Source: Diplonema japonicum
Taxonomy: Eukaryota > Euglenozoa > Diplonemea > Diplonemida > Diplonemidae
Direction of reading: 5' to 3'
Assembly (NCBI GenBank): GCA_964019335.1
Contig: OZ025719.1
Span: forward strand, 289,450-353,449
DNA length: 64,000 bases
A program made the position numbers and the translations under genes. Below, piece after piece: positions 41,934 through 51,357 of the stretch (the stretch's first letter is position 1; the number at the start of each line of letters is the position of its first letter). A model generated the notes under the pieces. That model saw only the letters and a program-made list of their open reading frames with translations. It did no database searches and was not told the origin of the DNA.

Positions 41934-44003
41934 ATGTTGATTCTTCACGCGCTTCTGCTGACATTTGCTACCCACGACGATGTGGCGGAACTGCTGAACA
42001 GCGTAGACGTCGGGTTCCCACCTCTTGCACAAGAAATCTCGTCTCCTGAGTTCGTGAACTACACAGACGCGCTGAACAGGTGCGTGTGGAAGCAACCAGC
42101 CGGTTATGCAGCAGTTTCCACGATACACTGGTTTAGCTACAAGCTGAGCACAAACAACGTGGGAGGACCCTTTTTAGACCCTATGCCAATAATGCCATAT
42201 GTCCCGTCTGCTGGGTTGTACACCGCATGCAACATCATGAGCGGGTCATTCTGCTATGGGGTGAACCGCGTCGCAGTGGTGGGAAGTGTATGCGTGTGGC
42301 CCTCGTGCACGGAGGCGGACCTGAACATGCTTTTGGAAAACGTGTTCCGCCCTCTTTACGCGAAGAAGACCATCCTCGACCCCACAAACCTGGCCGCCAC
42401 GATAAAGGATTTCAAATGCCACCTCGAGGACCCAAAATTCGAAGACGATAAAAACGCTCACGGGGTGGTGGCCTTGCTTGTTCTCATTGGGCTCACGTCT
42501 TTCCTGTGCATGGCTGTATGCAGAGTGTACGAGGCAAGGGACATGATCGCCAAGATATTCAAGCGGGGGGGTGACAGCAGTGGCAGCGACACCACCAGTG
42601 ACTCTGAGAACGCAGTGTACATGACCCCCATCGATGCTGACACCAGGCAGCCCATTGTAAGCGAGCCGAAAGTAAAGCAGCCACCGTACATTATAAGACT
42701 GTGTTACTGTTGGGACCTTTTTAGTTCCATCTCCGAGATGATGGCCGTCTCCGACAGGCCCACAAACTTCTTGAACATGTGGCGTGTTGTGTCAAACGTG
42801 TGGATCATCTACCTCCACGCAGGCCCCATGCCCGATGAGATAGGGATGGAGAACTACCAAGACTTCTACGCCTACGAGAAGTCCTTCGCGAACTATTTCA
42901 ATGCCTCGGGGCAGTACGCGGTGGACACCTTCTTCTTCATGAGCGCGTTCCTTCTTGCGATGATCGGGACACGGTCCTGGCCGCGAGAGGCACGTGCAGG
43001 CGTGCAAGCAAAGCGTGTTGGGATGTCGTACGTCGACAGGTACGTGCGCATTGTGCCCACCTACGGGGTGTGCCTCCTTGCTGCCTACTACCTCTACATG
43101 TACATCTTGAGCGGACCTTTCTTGAGACTGGGCATGCATGGAGGTGTTTATGGTCAGAGCTGCGGCGACAAGTGGTGGAAGAACTTGCTGTTTGTCAACA
43201 ACTTTGGGATAACCGGTGGCCTTTGCTTAGCGCACACTTGGTACCTTGCTTGCGACTTCCAGCTTATGATAGTGGGGGTCCTCCTTGTCCTAGGGTACGT
43301 GCACTGGTCGCGTCTGACAGTCATCCTCATTGCCGTCCTTGTGGTTGTCTCTCTTATCGTGTGCTTCTTCACGACGAAGGACAGCGGGGACCAGTACGGC
43401 GGTGGCTTGGACGCGTACGTGAAACCGTGGAACAGGGCCCCGCCTTATCTGTACGGGCTGCTGACGGGCTTTGCTTACACATCGAAGGTTAACGAGAAGG
43501 TCAAGAGCTTCATGAACAACCATGCGTGGAGGTGGCTGGGGTACTTTGTGAGCGCAGGCATCATGATCGTGTGCTGCTACATCCAGTTCCGAGCGGTGGT
43601 GGACCTCTATAAAGGAGATATTTGGAGCCCGCGAAGGATTGGGTGGTCACAGGTAGCCTACCACCTACTGTGGGGCTTCCCATTGGTGTTCTTGACGTTG
43701 TCGTTCGTGAACGGGCACGGGGGGTGGGTGAAGGACATGATGGCGCACCCTGTGTGGGAACCCCTCTCGAAGCTCACCTTTTCAGCTTACCTTGTCCACG
43801 GCATGATGCTTGGCCTTCTGAAGCTTACCTATAGCCCGAACTTGATCCATTTCAGCAACTGGTGGCTAACGTTTTGTACTGGGATGGTTACCGTATCCTC
43901 TTATGCAACTGCTGCTGTGTTTTTTGTTTTTGTTGAGAGGCCTGTTGCTGCAACATGGTCGCTGGTGAGCGGCAGGAGCCTGAGACGTGTTGGTAGTAAG
44001 TAG
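41934..44003 (+). CDS. NRF-6-like membrane acyltransferase, copy 2
   Basis: Tandem paralogue of the preceding gene, 689 aa from 41934. That start gives a signal peptide (MLILHALLLTFA) and aligns with copy 1 (DDVAELLNSVDVGFPPLAQE). The NRF domain (FVNYTDALNRCVWKQP, CNIMSGSFCYG) and acyltransferase-3 helices match copy 1. Divergence is uneven: the N-terminal domain and linker (GGDSSGSDTTSDSEN) differ widely, whereas blocks such as 42915-43080 and 43706-43785 are almost identical at base level to 39965-40130 and 40756-40835. This points to gene conversion. The product should be a complete, functional enzyme. Confidence 0.85.
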   Translation: MLILHALLLTFATHDDVAELLNSVDVGFPPLAQEISSPEFVNYTDALNRCVWKQPAGYAAVSTIHWFSYKLSTNNVGGPFLDPMPIMPYVPSAGLYTACNIMSGSFCYGVNRVAVVGSVCVWPSCTEADLNMLLENVFRPLYAKKTILDPTNLAATIKDFKCHLEDPKFEDDKNAHGVVALLVLIGLTSFLCMAVCRVYEARDMIAKIFKRGGDSSGSDTTSDSENAVYMTPIDADTRQPIVSEPKVKQPPYIIRLCYCWDLFSSISEMMAVSDRPTNFLNMWRVVSNVWIIYLHAGPMPDEIGMENYQDFYAYEKSFANYFNASGQYAVDTFFFMSAFLLAMIGTRSWPREARAGVQAKRVGMSYVDRYVRIVPTYGVCLLAAYYLYMYILSGPFLRLGMHGGVYGQSCGDKWWKNLLFVNNFGITGGLCLAHTWYLACDFQLMIVGVLLVLGYVHWSRLTVILIAVLVVVSLIVCFFTTKDSGDQYGGGLDAYVKPWNRAPPYLYGLLTGFAYTSKVNEKVKSFMNNHAWRWLGYFVSAGIMIVCCYIQFRAVVDLYKGDIWSPRRIGWSQVAYHLLWGFPLVFLTLSFVNGHGGWVKDMMAHPVWEPLSKLTFSAYLVHGMMLGLLKLTYSPNLIHFSNWWLTFCTGMVTVSSYATAAVFFVFVERPVAATWSLVSGRSLRRVGSK

Positions 44004-44329
44004 ATCTTTAGTTCTTCCCCTCCCCTTCACCAAAGGAACTATTGATAAATTAATATAATGGAATGCCCAGCAAAAGTACTATTACCAAGAGGCACGGTAA
44101 GTGGAGTCGTTGTCCCTTGGCGGGAGGTAAGTGGTTTTCTCGATACTCTGAGATTACTTAGAGTAAATACTGGGAATTGAACCTAGGCAGAAAAGATTTA
44201 ACGTTAAGTAATGGGCTCCTAGGTGCGTGGAGTAATTTCAGAATGAAAGAAAAGGAAAAAAAAAAAAAGAAAAGAAAATGAACGTATCATAAGCATTATT
44301 GCAGTGAGCGCATAGAAAATTCGTGATTC

Positions 44330-44363
<34 letters not shown>

Positions 44364-44722
44364 CTTTCGTCAACCTTTTTTTTTTTTTTTTTTGAACAAA
44401 AAAAAAAAATCTCTCGTCCCTCCCTTTTTTTTGTAAGCGCCTTGGGCCCCTCATCCCAGCTACGCAGCGTTGGGTTATTACAACGGCTCCGTAAGGGGCT
44501 ACTCCTCTCGACCGGTATTCGCCTCCCGGCAACCCGCCATATCCTGAGAGACAACTGTACAACTATTGTGTCCTTACCAACTTGGTTGAGGGTTTTATAC
44601 CTAAGGCACCGAGGAGGATGAGCGAGGGGCCGAAGGCCACACCACAGCAGAAAGGTTCGATCAAGAGATAGATTGAGACTCTTCAGGCGTCCTGCCACAT
44701 ACCGCAGGTATCTTTAATGTCT

Positions 44723-44767
<45 letters not shown>

Positions 44768-44899
44768 CACGTCGGCGATGGTTATTTGCGAGCGCCTACA
44801 AGAATATTTGGACGATTCTCAGTACTAAAAGTAGAAGTTTTTTTTTTTTTTTTTTCCTCTTTTTTTTTTTTTTTTCGATGCAACCCTCCTTGACGAACA
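44004..44899. other. Gene-free region with possible structured RNA
   Basis: Holds two islands of balanced composition in homopolymeric DNA. At 44090-44235 a B-box-like sequence on the minus strand (GGTTCAATTCCC, RC of 44170-44182) and short inverted repeats (ATTACTTA near 44152 with TAAGTAAT near 44204) hint at a degenerate tRNA-like unit. At 44430-44715 a GC-balanced stretch contains small hairpins (GGCCGAAGGCC near 44621) but matches no RNA I can identify. A minus-strand frame runs through it, but it ends in poly-Phe and I do not regard it as a gene. Confidence 0.3.
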
Positions 44900-44957
44900 G
44901 CACGAGCGCAGAACCTTGGTTACCCGGGGTGCCCCTAATCAAGTAGACAGCTCGTGC
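44900..44957 (+). repeat. Hairpin repeat family, short copy
   Basis: A 58-base unit closed by perfect 8-bp inverted ends (GCACGAGC...GCTCGTGC). Inside lie CGCAGAACCTTGGTTACCCG and TAATCAAGTAG. A second copy occurs at 56820-56961 with the same closing stem, kept by a G-T wobble, and an 84-base insertion. Orientation is arbitrary. It may be a mobile or structural RNA element; it fits no tRNA model well. Confidence 0.5.
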
Positions 44958-46065
44958 AAAGCGCCACCAACACTGGCTCCTTTATATCTAGCCATAGGGT
45001 TCGAAAGGTGACATGCCGACAAGCCCCGAAGGGTTACTCTACACCTTAACCAGCAGGCTAAGACCCGTTCTAAGACGGGTTAAGCAAAGAATGGAGAAAA
45101 AAAAAAAAGAAAGAACGATTTGATAACTCTCTCTGATGGTCATTCGGAGGAACTTTCCCTTCGACTTTCTATGAGGTCGATGTATTTCTTCAGTCTTGAA
45201 CTGGTAAGATAGGGAAAAGCTTGGTCTAGGAGATGCATTCGTCATAACCCCCCCCCCCCCCCCCCTGCCACTTCTTGATGAAGGTTTTTTGCAGTACGCG
45301 TTGCTGCGATAGATCTCCTTTTACGGGGTTTAAGAAGGGTTTTCGCCTTCTTTTCTCACGTGATTTTGCTTTAAAAAAAAAAAAAAAAAAAAAAAAAAGT
45401 CGAGGGGCAGCTTTGTTCGGACTTTTTGCACAAAACGACATTTTTTGCGCAAAAAAAACAAAATGCCCAGCTCCTTCTTTTTTTTTTTTTTTCTCTTCTA
45501 CCCTCCCCTTTGTTTTGTTAATTATTCTTGTTCTGGCGGAAAGTAAGTAATTTTGTCTCACTTTTCAGAAATTGCGTCGCTCGGTTGACTGGAAAAAAAA
45601 AAAAAAGGGCCCCACAACCTTTGTTGTGATGCTTTTTTATGTGGAAATGTCGCGATTGTAACAACAATAGAGTGTTCTGCTTACTGCAACAGTCTGAGCT
45701 GGAGTCGTTGTCAGACTGTTCTACTTTTTTTTTTCTTTTCCTCCAGCGCAGGGATCGGCGCTAGACAGTGTGGTTAAGGGGTAGTGGGTTCAACCTGTTT
45801 CGCGATCAAATTATAGCGCCAAAAAATCAAAATTATGAGACCCTCCCAAAAAGATAATAGGGGCTTCCGGAGTGAAGAAATTTTTGAAAAGTGAGATCAC
45901 TCATTGTTGACAGTGCAGTGAGAAATGAATAACTCTCGTGCGCACAAGCAAAAAAAAAAAAGAAAATTAGAAAAGAAATTAGGCATTTGGCTTCTTTTAT
46001 TTGGTCCGCATCCCAGATTTTTTTTTTTTTTTGTTATGTTTTTGTTTTCGCTTTTCAAACCCCTT

Positions 46066-46099
<34 letters not shown>

Positions 46100-46272
46100 C
46101 CTCTTCGTATTTACCCTTTAAAAAAGTTTTTTTCTGAAAATTTTCTGAAAAAAAAAAAAAAAAAAAAAAAACCCTTGAATAAAAATAAAAGAAGAAAAAA
46201 AATTGTCTCGATTTTAGTGGTGCCATGCAGTAAAAAAAAAAGACGGGAGGAAAAAAACAAAAAAAAAAAAAA
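44958..46272. other. Spacer with homopolymers and a small hairpin
   Basis: No supported gene. A strong small hairpin lies at about 45057-45085 (GACCCGT, six-base loop, ACGGGTT). Long C, A and T tracts fill 45248-45265, 45373-45397 and 46018-46170. Islands at 45640-45720 and 45820-45910 have balanced composition without a frame. Apart from the tRNA-like fold listed separately, I see nothing else. Confidence 0.45.
45757..45820 (+). ncRNA. tRNA-like 64-nt fold, unassigned
   Basis: Seven-base perfect terminal pairing (GGCGCTA...TAGCGCC), like a tRNA acceptor stem, encloses 50 bases including GTGTGGTTAAGGGGTAG (somewhat like a D-arm/A box) and GTTTCGCGATC (a weak B box). It is eight bases short of a normal tRNA and I cannot assign an anticodon, so it may be a truncated or organelle-type tRNA, or chance. 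Confidence 0.25.
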
Positions 46273-47332
46273 ATGGTATTCGCCCAAGCCTTAGCGCCGT
46301 CAAGCGATGCCGACATGGTGCTGACACGAGATGACATGACAATCAGAAAAGGATCAACCCGGCAAGGAGGGGTGAGCATATCCTTGGAAGGGAAGGAGGA
46401 GGGGTACATTCCGAACATTTTAGGGATGCCTTTCGTGTATTCAGAAGTAAGCTTAAAGATACCCGTCCCGCTACCGCCGGTATGGGACTCTGCGGGAAAC
46501 GGAAACGTGGCTAAGCTACAAAAATGCCTTCAAGAAAGCGTGTCATTCCATTACGAAGCAACGGTGGCGAAAGACGGCGGCAGCGGCCGTGCAGTCCTGA
46601 CACCAGAAATCGAAGCAACCTCTTCAGGGGCTTTTAAAGAATGGTCTTCGTCATTGACGGAGTTACAGGACTCAGTACAACAAGGCACGGCACCTTACGG
46701 TATAATAATGAATAGACAAGGGTTGAACTCGGTGTGGTTCCTCACCAAGAATACGTGTACGGTTGTGGGGGCAACGAGAATCATCGAAAGGGTAAAAGAG
46801 CTATGCGATGCAGCTAGAGTTGTCCCGTCGTCTCTGAGCAATCATTCTTTGCAGCTGCATGGTTATGTGGGGATGGGAATAGGTGTGAATTCAATTCTGG
46901 ACACTCTGCCGATCCAGATAGGGTTGAAGCTTCCCTTGCTCCTTGCGCCTGTTCATTTTTTAAACTCCACGTCGCGGTTACCTACTATTCGTACTTTTAC
47001 GGATTCGTCTAGCCGGTTTGAGCCTCCTACTCACTATGTTAAGCTTAGCGGGCGGATCCTTCCGCATTCTCTTGCTTCCATCTTCACCACCGCCCGTCTT
47101 TTGGGGTCTTTCGAGTCCGATCTCTCCCCCAACCAAGGGACTTCTATCTTCTCCTATGCCGTTCCCTTTCAAACCCCGTGGAACCCAAACACCGACCTAC
47201 CGACTGCATCCACGCAGCAATGCCCTAGAAGACTTGTCGTGCATGAAAACTGTCTTAATGTATGTAATTTGGGGGGGAAATAAAAGCGGGGGGAAATAGG
47301 TTGCTGGTTTCAACGTGTCACGGCCTGAGTAG
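46273..47332 (+). CDS. Conserved-looking protein, unknown
   Basis: Protein of 339 aa with no family I can name. Exons: 46273-47259 and 47300-47332. The 40-nt intron (GTATGT...AATAG, with G tracts) replaces an in-frame run of Gly codons by VAGFNVSRPE and a TAG stop at 47330-47332. The protein has no signal peptide or clear membrane helix; a hydrophobic patch lies near residues 205-225 (IQIGLKLPLLLAPVHFL). The start at 46273 follows an A-rich leader. Codon use matches the neighbours. Confidence 0.6.
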
Positions 47333-47503
47333 AAATCTTTTTTTTTTTTGAATTTTTTGTCAGTCCGGAACGTGTTCTCCCGTTCGGATTAGAGTATTTT
47401 TATGTTTTTTTTTTTTTTTTTTTTTTTTTTTGCCAAGAAACCCCACCACTGGTGTCTGGAAACCAGATTCTTCAAGACAAAACGAAGGGAAAACAAAAAG
47501 AAA

Positions 47504-48931
47504 ATGAAAAACTACCAGAGGATAAAGAGACAGGCCGGCTGTGCCATCGCGATGGTCCTGCTGCTGCTGTGGGTGACGAAGTCCAGCACGATACGAACGG
47601 AGATGACGAACGAAAAAACCATGGACGCGGAGGCCGTAAAGCAAATGATCAGACACTCATGGAAGGGCTACGTGGAATGCGCATGGGGTCACGACGAGGC
47701 TGCACCCGTAGGATGCAGCTCGGTCGACTGGGGTGACGCACCCATCGGTCTAACCATCATCGACTCCATGGACACCTTACACCTAGCGGGAATGAAAAAC
47801 GAGTATCAGAAATGCATTGAGTACCTTCAGAGCCCAAAGCACACCTTCGACGTCGACGTGACCGTCTCTTTCTTCGAGGCCACTATAAGGATTCTAGGCG
47901 GCCTGCTCACTGCATACGAGCTCACTCCCCAACAACCGTTACTGGATAAAGCTGTTGATTTGGCAGATCGACTGATGAGCGCGTACACCGGGGGGAACGG
48001 GGTGTTACCAACAAAGTACGTCAACTTAAAACACAGAAAAGGCCTGGAAAAAAAGAGGAAAACGCTTTGCCTCGCAGAAGCGGGGTCCGTCCAGTTGGAG
48101 TTTTGGAAGCTGTCGAAGCTCACGGGGAACAACACCTACAAGGACGTGTCGGGGAAAGTTCTCGATTTTCTGTACGAAAACAAACGGGAAGACAACCTCT
48201 GGCCGGTGGAAATCGACTCCAAAACATCCCTCCCCTACGGAAGGGTGACGTTGGGGGGAAGGGGCGACAGCTTTGTGGAATACGTTGCAAAGTTATACCT
48301 CGCAACCGGTGACGAGAAACACAGGCACATCTTCGAAGGTATGGTGCACGCGATCCAAACCAACTTAATGGTCGATGGGAAGCTCATTGAACGCAACGAA
48401 ACAAAGATTATTTACAAAATGGACCACCTAGCCTGTTTCCTCCCTGGGCTCTATGCGATGATGTCAGTCAAATGCAAGGCGTGCCAGTACAAAGAGGAGA
48501 TGCTGTCCTCTGCCATCGTTTTGGGTGATCTGTGTTATGACATGTACGAAATATCGCCCTCAGGGCTCGCTCCAAATGCGGTTTACTTCTCCGACACCCC
48601 TCCGCACCCTATTGTGTCCCCTTTGAAGAAGTCATTGTGGAATCTCTTACGCCCTGAGGCGCTTGAAGCATGGTACTGGCTATCCCTTGCAACCAAGGAT
48701 GCGAAGTACTCATTGTATACGCAAAGAGTCCTTAGATCATTCAATGAGCATTCAAGAGTAGCGTCGGGTGGTTACACCTGCCTGAAGGACGTTACGCGGC
48801 CTCGTGTCAAGATCGACCACATGCACTCCTTTTGGCTTGCCGAGACGCTGAAGTACGGGTTGCTCACTCTGTCCGGCACCGAGCTCGAAGGAAAGGTCTT
48901 CAACACAGAGGGGCACGCCTTCAAGATTTAG
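47504..48931 (+). CDS. GH47 alpha-1,2-mannosidase, type II membrane protein
   Basis: Class I (GH47) alpha-1,2-mannosidase, which trims Man9GlcNAc2 on glycoproteins in the ER or Golgi with Ca2+. Length 475 aa. A type II anchor at about residues 12-26 (GCAIAMVLLLLWV) follows a basic N-terminus. Family hallmarks are intact: MIRHSWKGYVECAWG, IDSMDTL (Asp87), FFEATIRILGGLL (Glu125, catalytic acid position), LLRPEALEAWYWL (Glu385), HMHSFWLAETLKY (Glu447) and the Ca2+-binding Thr in FNTEGH (Thr468). Length fits a minimal catalytic domain. Whether it is the ER or Golgi type, or an EDEM-like variant, cannot be decided. Start 47504 was chosen because the upstream frame is poly-Phe leader. Confidence 0.92.
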   Translation: MKNYQRIKRQAGCAIAMVLLLLWVTKSSTIRTEMTNEKTMDAEAVKQMIRHSWKGYVECAWGHDEAAPVGCSSVDWGDAPIGLTIIDSMDTLHLAGMKNEYQKCIEYLQSPKHTFDVDVTVSFFEATIRILGGLLTAYELTPQQPLLDKAVDLADRLMSAYTGGNGVLPTKYVNLKHRKGLEKKRKTLCLAEAGSVQLEFWKLSKLTGNNTYKDVSGKVLDFLYENKREDNLWPVEIDSKTSLPYGRVTLGGRGDSFVEYVAKLYLATGDEKHRHIFEGMVHAIQTNLMVDGKLIERNETKIIYKMDHLACFLPGLYAMMSVKCKACQYKEEMLSSAIVLGDLCYDMYEISPSGLAPNAVYFSDTPPHPIVSPLKKSLWNLLRPEALEAWYWLSLATKDAKYSLYTQRVLRSFNEHSRVASGGYTCLKDVTRPRVKIDHMHSFWLAETLKYGLLTLSGTELEGKVFNTEGHAFKI

Positions 48932-49100
48932 TTTTTTTTTTTCTTCTTTTTTGGGATGAGCTGCACACCGCACGGAGGACACGACTGGGCTCCTTTTAAC
49001 TCTTATCTTTTCGTGGTGATCTGCCGACGCCCTGCTCTTATCTTACTATTTTGTTTTTTGAAATACCGTAGAAAACCCCATTTTCATCCACAGACAGAGG

Positions 49101-50444
49101 ATGTCAGGGCGCGAGTATCGACGGAAATGCCCTGTTCACATCCAGGCTCTAATTGAGCTTGCTCAGCATGGCAGATTCATGGTGGTGGCCAGCACAGGGC
49201 CGACTAGCTATGTAATCAAGTTAGAAGGGGACGAAAAGAAGTACAAAGTAATGGTGGGGAACCCGCACAAGTGCAGCTGCAGGGCATCGGGGGATCTGTG
49301 TTTACATGTTCTGTTTATTCTCTTGAGGGTGTTCAAGGTGCCGGAGGAAAGCGAAGTCTGCTGGCAGAAGGGGCTCACAGACAGACAGATCCAGTCGCTC
49401 CTGGACGGCAGCATCACCATGCAGCGCAGGGCAGTCGTTCAGAAGCCGAAGGGAAAGCGAAGCAGCGTAACCCGCCAGCCCTTGGAAGAGGCGGACGAGT
49501 GCCCCATATGCTACGACACCCTTTCGCACTCAACGGACATCGTGTGGTGCCGCAAGGGGTGCGGCAACAACATCCACACAGCATGCATGAAGGAGTGGTC
49601 ACTGCACTCCGGCTCGGGCCCGATTACATGTCCGTACTGCCGGTCAGACTGGGGCACCATACGTGATGTGAAGCCGAAGAAGGACACTCCCAAGGAGGTC
49701 CCGAAGTCGCATGAAGCATCGTGCAAGCAGTGCGCGGACGGAGTACCGATTGTTGGGCCGCTCTTCACTTGCACGCACTGCATCTCGTTCACGCTGTGCT
49801 CAAGGTGCGTGGCAGACCCGCTGGTGCACCCCAACCACGGATTCGTGGTGGCAGCAGTGCCTGGAGGGCAGAGGAGACACGTGGACAGGTCGCGGCTGAC
49901 AAATAACAACATAGGCCTGGCACGGGCAGGGGTGGTAGGGACGGGGCTGCAAGGGGGGCGGGCACTGCTGAGCGCGAGGAAGATGTCTGAAGGAAAGCCG
50001 AAGACGCCACATGCTGAGGAAAGCGTGTCTCTTGATGAAGAGAATGTGTGCCTGCAAGTCAGCAGTAGACGTATCGAACCCCCCCCTGCATCTGCACCTG
50101 CACTTGCACCTGCACCCCAGGCATCTCAACCACTGCTGACACAGGACTCTGTCAACATGCTGCCCATGACGCAGTGGACAGGCGGCCCTGGTGCCTGTGG
50201 TGTGTGTCATGAAGCCTTTGAGTATCTAGACACCCTGCGTACCCTTCCGTGCACCCACACCCTCCACACACACTGCTCCACATGGTGGCTTACCAACAAC
50301 TCCTCCCATTGTCCCACCTGCTCTACTCCTGTTTTACAACAGCCTAGACATGTCTCCTTCGAACCGCTCCGAGCAAAGACTTCTGCAACGCACCACACAT
50401 TTCCCTACAGACGGCCGTCAGCGGCTAGGAGATACTACAGGTGA
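49101..50444 (+). CDS. ZSWIM2: ZSWIM2-like SWIM/RING/ZZ E3 ligase
   Basis: Likely E3 ubiquitin ligase, 447 aa, with the domain order of animal ZSWIM2 (MEX). SWIM zinc finger at about 56-72 (CSCRASGDLCLH, CxCx6CxH). First RING at about 134-192 (CPIC...CRKGCGNNIHTAC...CPYC). ZZ zinc finger at about 212-255 (CKQC...CTHC...CSRC...HPNH). Second RING-H2 at about 372-417 (CGVC...CTHTLHTHC...CPTC). Between ZZ and RING2 is a linker with an Ala-Pro run. ZSWIM2 acts in apoptosis and spermatogenesis in mammals; that role cannot be transferred to a protist. Start 49101 follows ATCCACAG, a good acceptor, by only eight bases. Confidence 0.85.
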   Translation: MSGREYRRKCPVHIQALIELAQHGRFMVVASTGPTSYVIKLEGDEKKYKVMVGNPHKCSCRASGDLCLHVLFILLRVFKVPEESEVCWQKGLTDRQIQSLLDGSITMQRRAVVQKPKGKRSSVTRQPLEEADECPICYDTLSHSTDIVWCRKGCGNNIHTACMKEWSLHSGSGPITCPYCRSDWGTIRDVKPKKDTPKEVPKSHEASCKQCADGVPIVGPLFTCTHCISFTLCSRCVADPLVHPNHGFVVAAVPGGQRRHVDRSRLTNNNIGLARAGVVGTGLQGGRALLSARKMSEGKPKTPHAEESVSLDEENVCLQVSSRRIEPPPASAPALAPAPQASQPLLTQDSVNMLPMTQWTGGPGACGVCHEAFEYLDTLRTLPCTHTLHTHCSTWWLTNNSSHCPTCSTPVLQQPRHVSFEPLRAKTSATHHTFPYRRPSAARRYYR

Positions 50445-50666
50445 AGGGTGGTGAAGGGATGCGCATAACGCACTTTTTTCTTCTACTTCTTTACTTCTTT
50501 GTTTCCCAAGTACAGTTTTCTTTCTTTTTTTTTTCCTTCTTCCATTCCCCTCCCCCCTTTTTTTGTATCAGTTAATTTGACTTCTTTGCTGTAAAGTGAA
50601 CGCAAACCTTCTTTTTTGTTGTTGATTTTTCTTTAGTACCACGAAGCGCACCGAAGTAAAAGGAGC

Positions 50667-51233
50667 ATGGATATGGGGGACATTTTGCGCGGGGAAGGCG
50701 AGTGGGAGATGGTGCCGGTGGCAGTACGACGGGCCTTTGGATATGTACTATCGTCGTTGGAGGAGCTGAAGCAACAGATAGAGACGAAAGCAGAGGTGCC
50801 CGACGTGTTTCACAGCCTGCAGGCTAAGGCAGACACAGCAGTGGTGAGGGACATGACGGTTTCGCTGGGGGAGAGAGTTGCCTATGTAACGAATAGGCTG
50901 AACAGCATGGAGGAGGGCTTGCGCGCTTACAACACTCCGAACCCCCTTGGCAAGAAGGTCGCCCAGATCGAGGAGAACATGAAGTTCATCTCAGCAGAGA
51001 TTCTGAAGGACAGGGATGACTGGGCAGATGTGAACATACGGCTGGACTCTATCGCTACTTACATAGAGTCGGAAAAGCAAGATGGACAGAGGCACATCAA
51101 ACAACCACCACAATCACAACTACCTCAGCAACCACCTCCTCCTTTGCCTTCTTGCATGTCCGGTGAGCCAAGCGATGTGGTTCTTAACCTGTCAGAAGAG
51201 ACGCTTTCGTTCGTGGACCGGAGGTTAGAATAG
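50667..51233 (+). CDS. Coiled-coil protein, unknown
   Basis: Protein of 188 aa. Residues about 25-145 are helical with heptad-like spacing (SSLEELKQQIETKAEVPD, LGERVAYVTNRLNSMEE, VAQIEENMKFISAEILKD). The C-terminal 45 residues are Gln/Pro-rich and then DVVLNLSEETLSFVDRRLE. No named family. It starts at 50667 after TTTCTTTAG at about 50628-50636, an acceptor-like site. Small coiled-coil proteins of this type are common in flagella, but nothing here proves it. Confidence 0.6.
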   Translation: MDMGDILRGEGEWEMVPVAVRRAFGYVLSSLEELKQQIETKAEVPDVFHSLQAKADTAVVRDMTVSLGERVAYVTNRLNSMEEGLRAYNTPNPLGKKVAQIEENMKFISAEILKDRDDWADVNIRLDSIATYIESEKQDGQRHIKQPPQSQLPQQPPPPLPSCMSGEPSDVVLNLSEETLSFVDRRLE

Positions 51234-51357
51234 TTTTGGTGGTTTTTGTATTTTTTTTTTTTTAACAATTTTTTTTTTTCCATATGTTTTTTTTTATACA
51301 AAGTCACTACAAAAAGAGAACAGGGAAAAGAGGGGGAAAAAAAATTTAAAAAAAGAA

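Noticed and set aside
44219-44698. Minus-strand frame beginning MAGRLKSLNLSLDRTF
   Set aside because: It ends in poly-Phe from a T/A tract, has no domain or splice context, and overlaps what looks like non-coding sequence.
45057-45085. Hairpin as a possible terminator
   Set aside because: It is a short perfect hairpin, but no gene ends nearby and intrinsic terminators of this kind are not expected in nuclear DNA.
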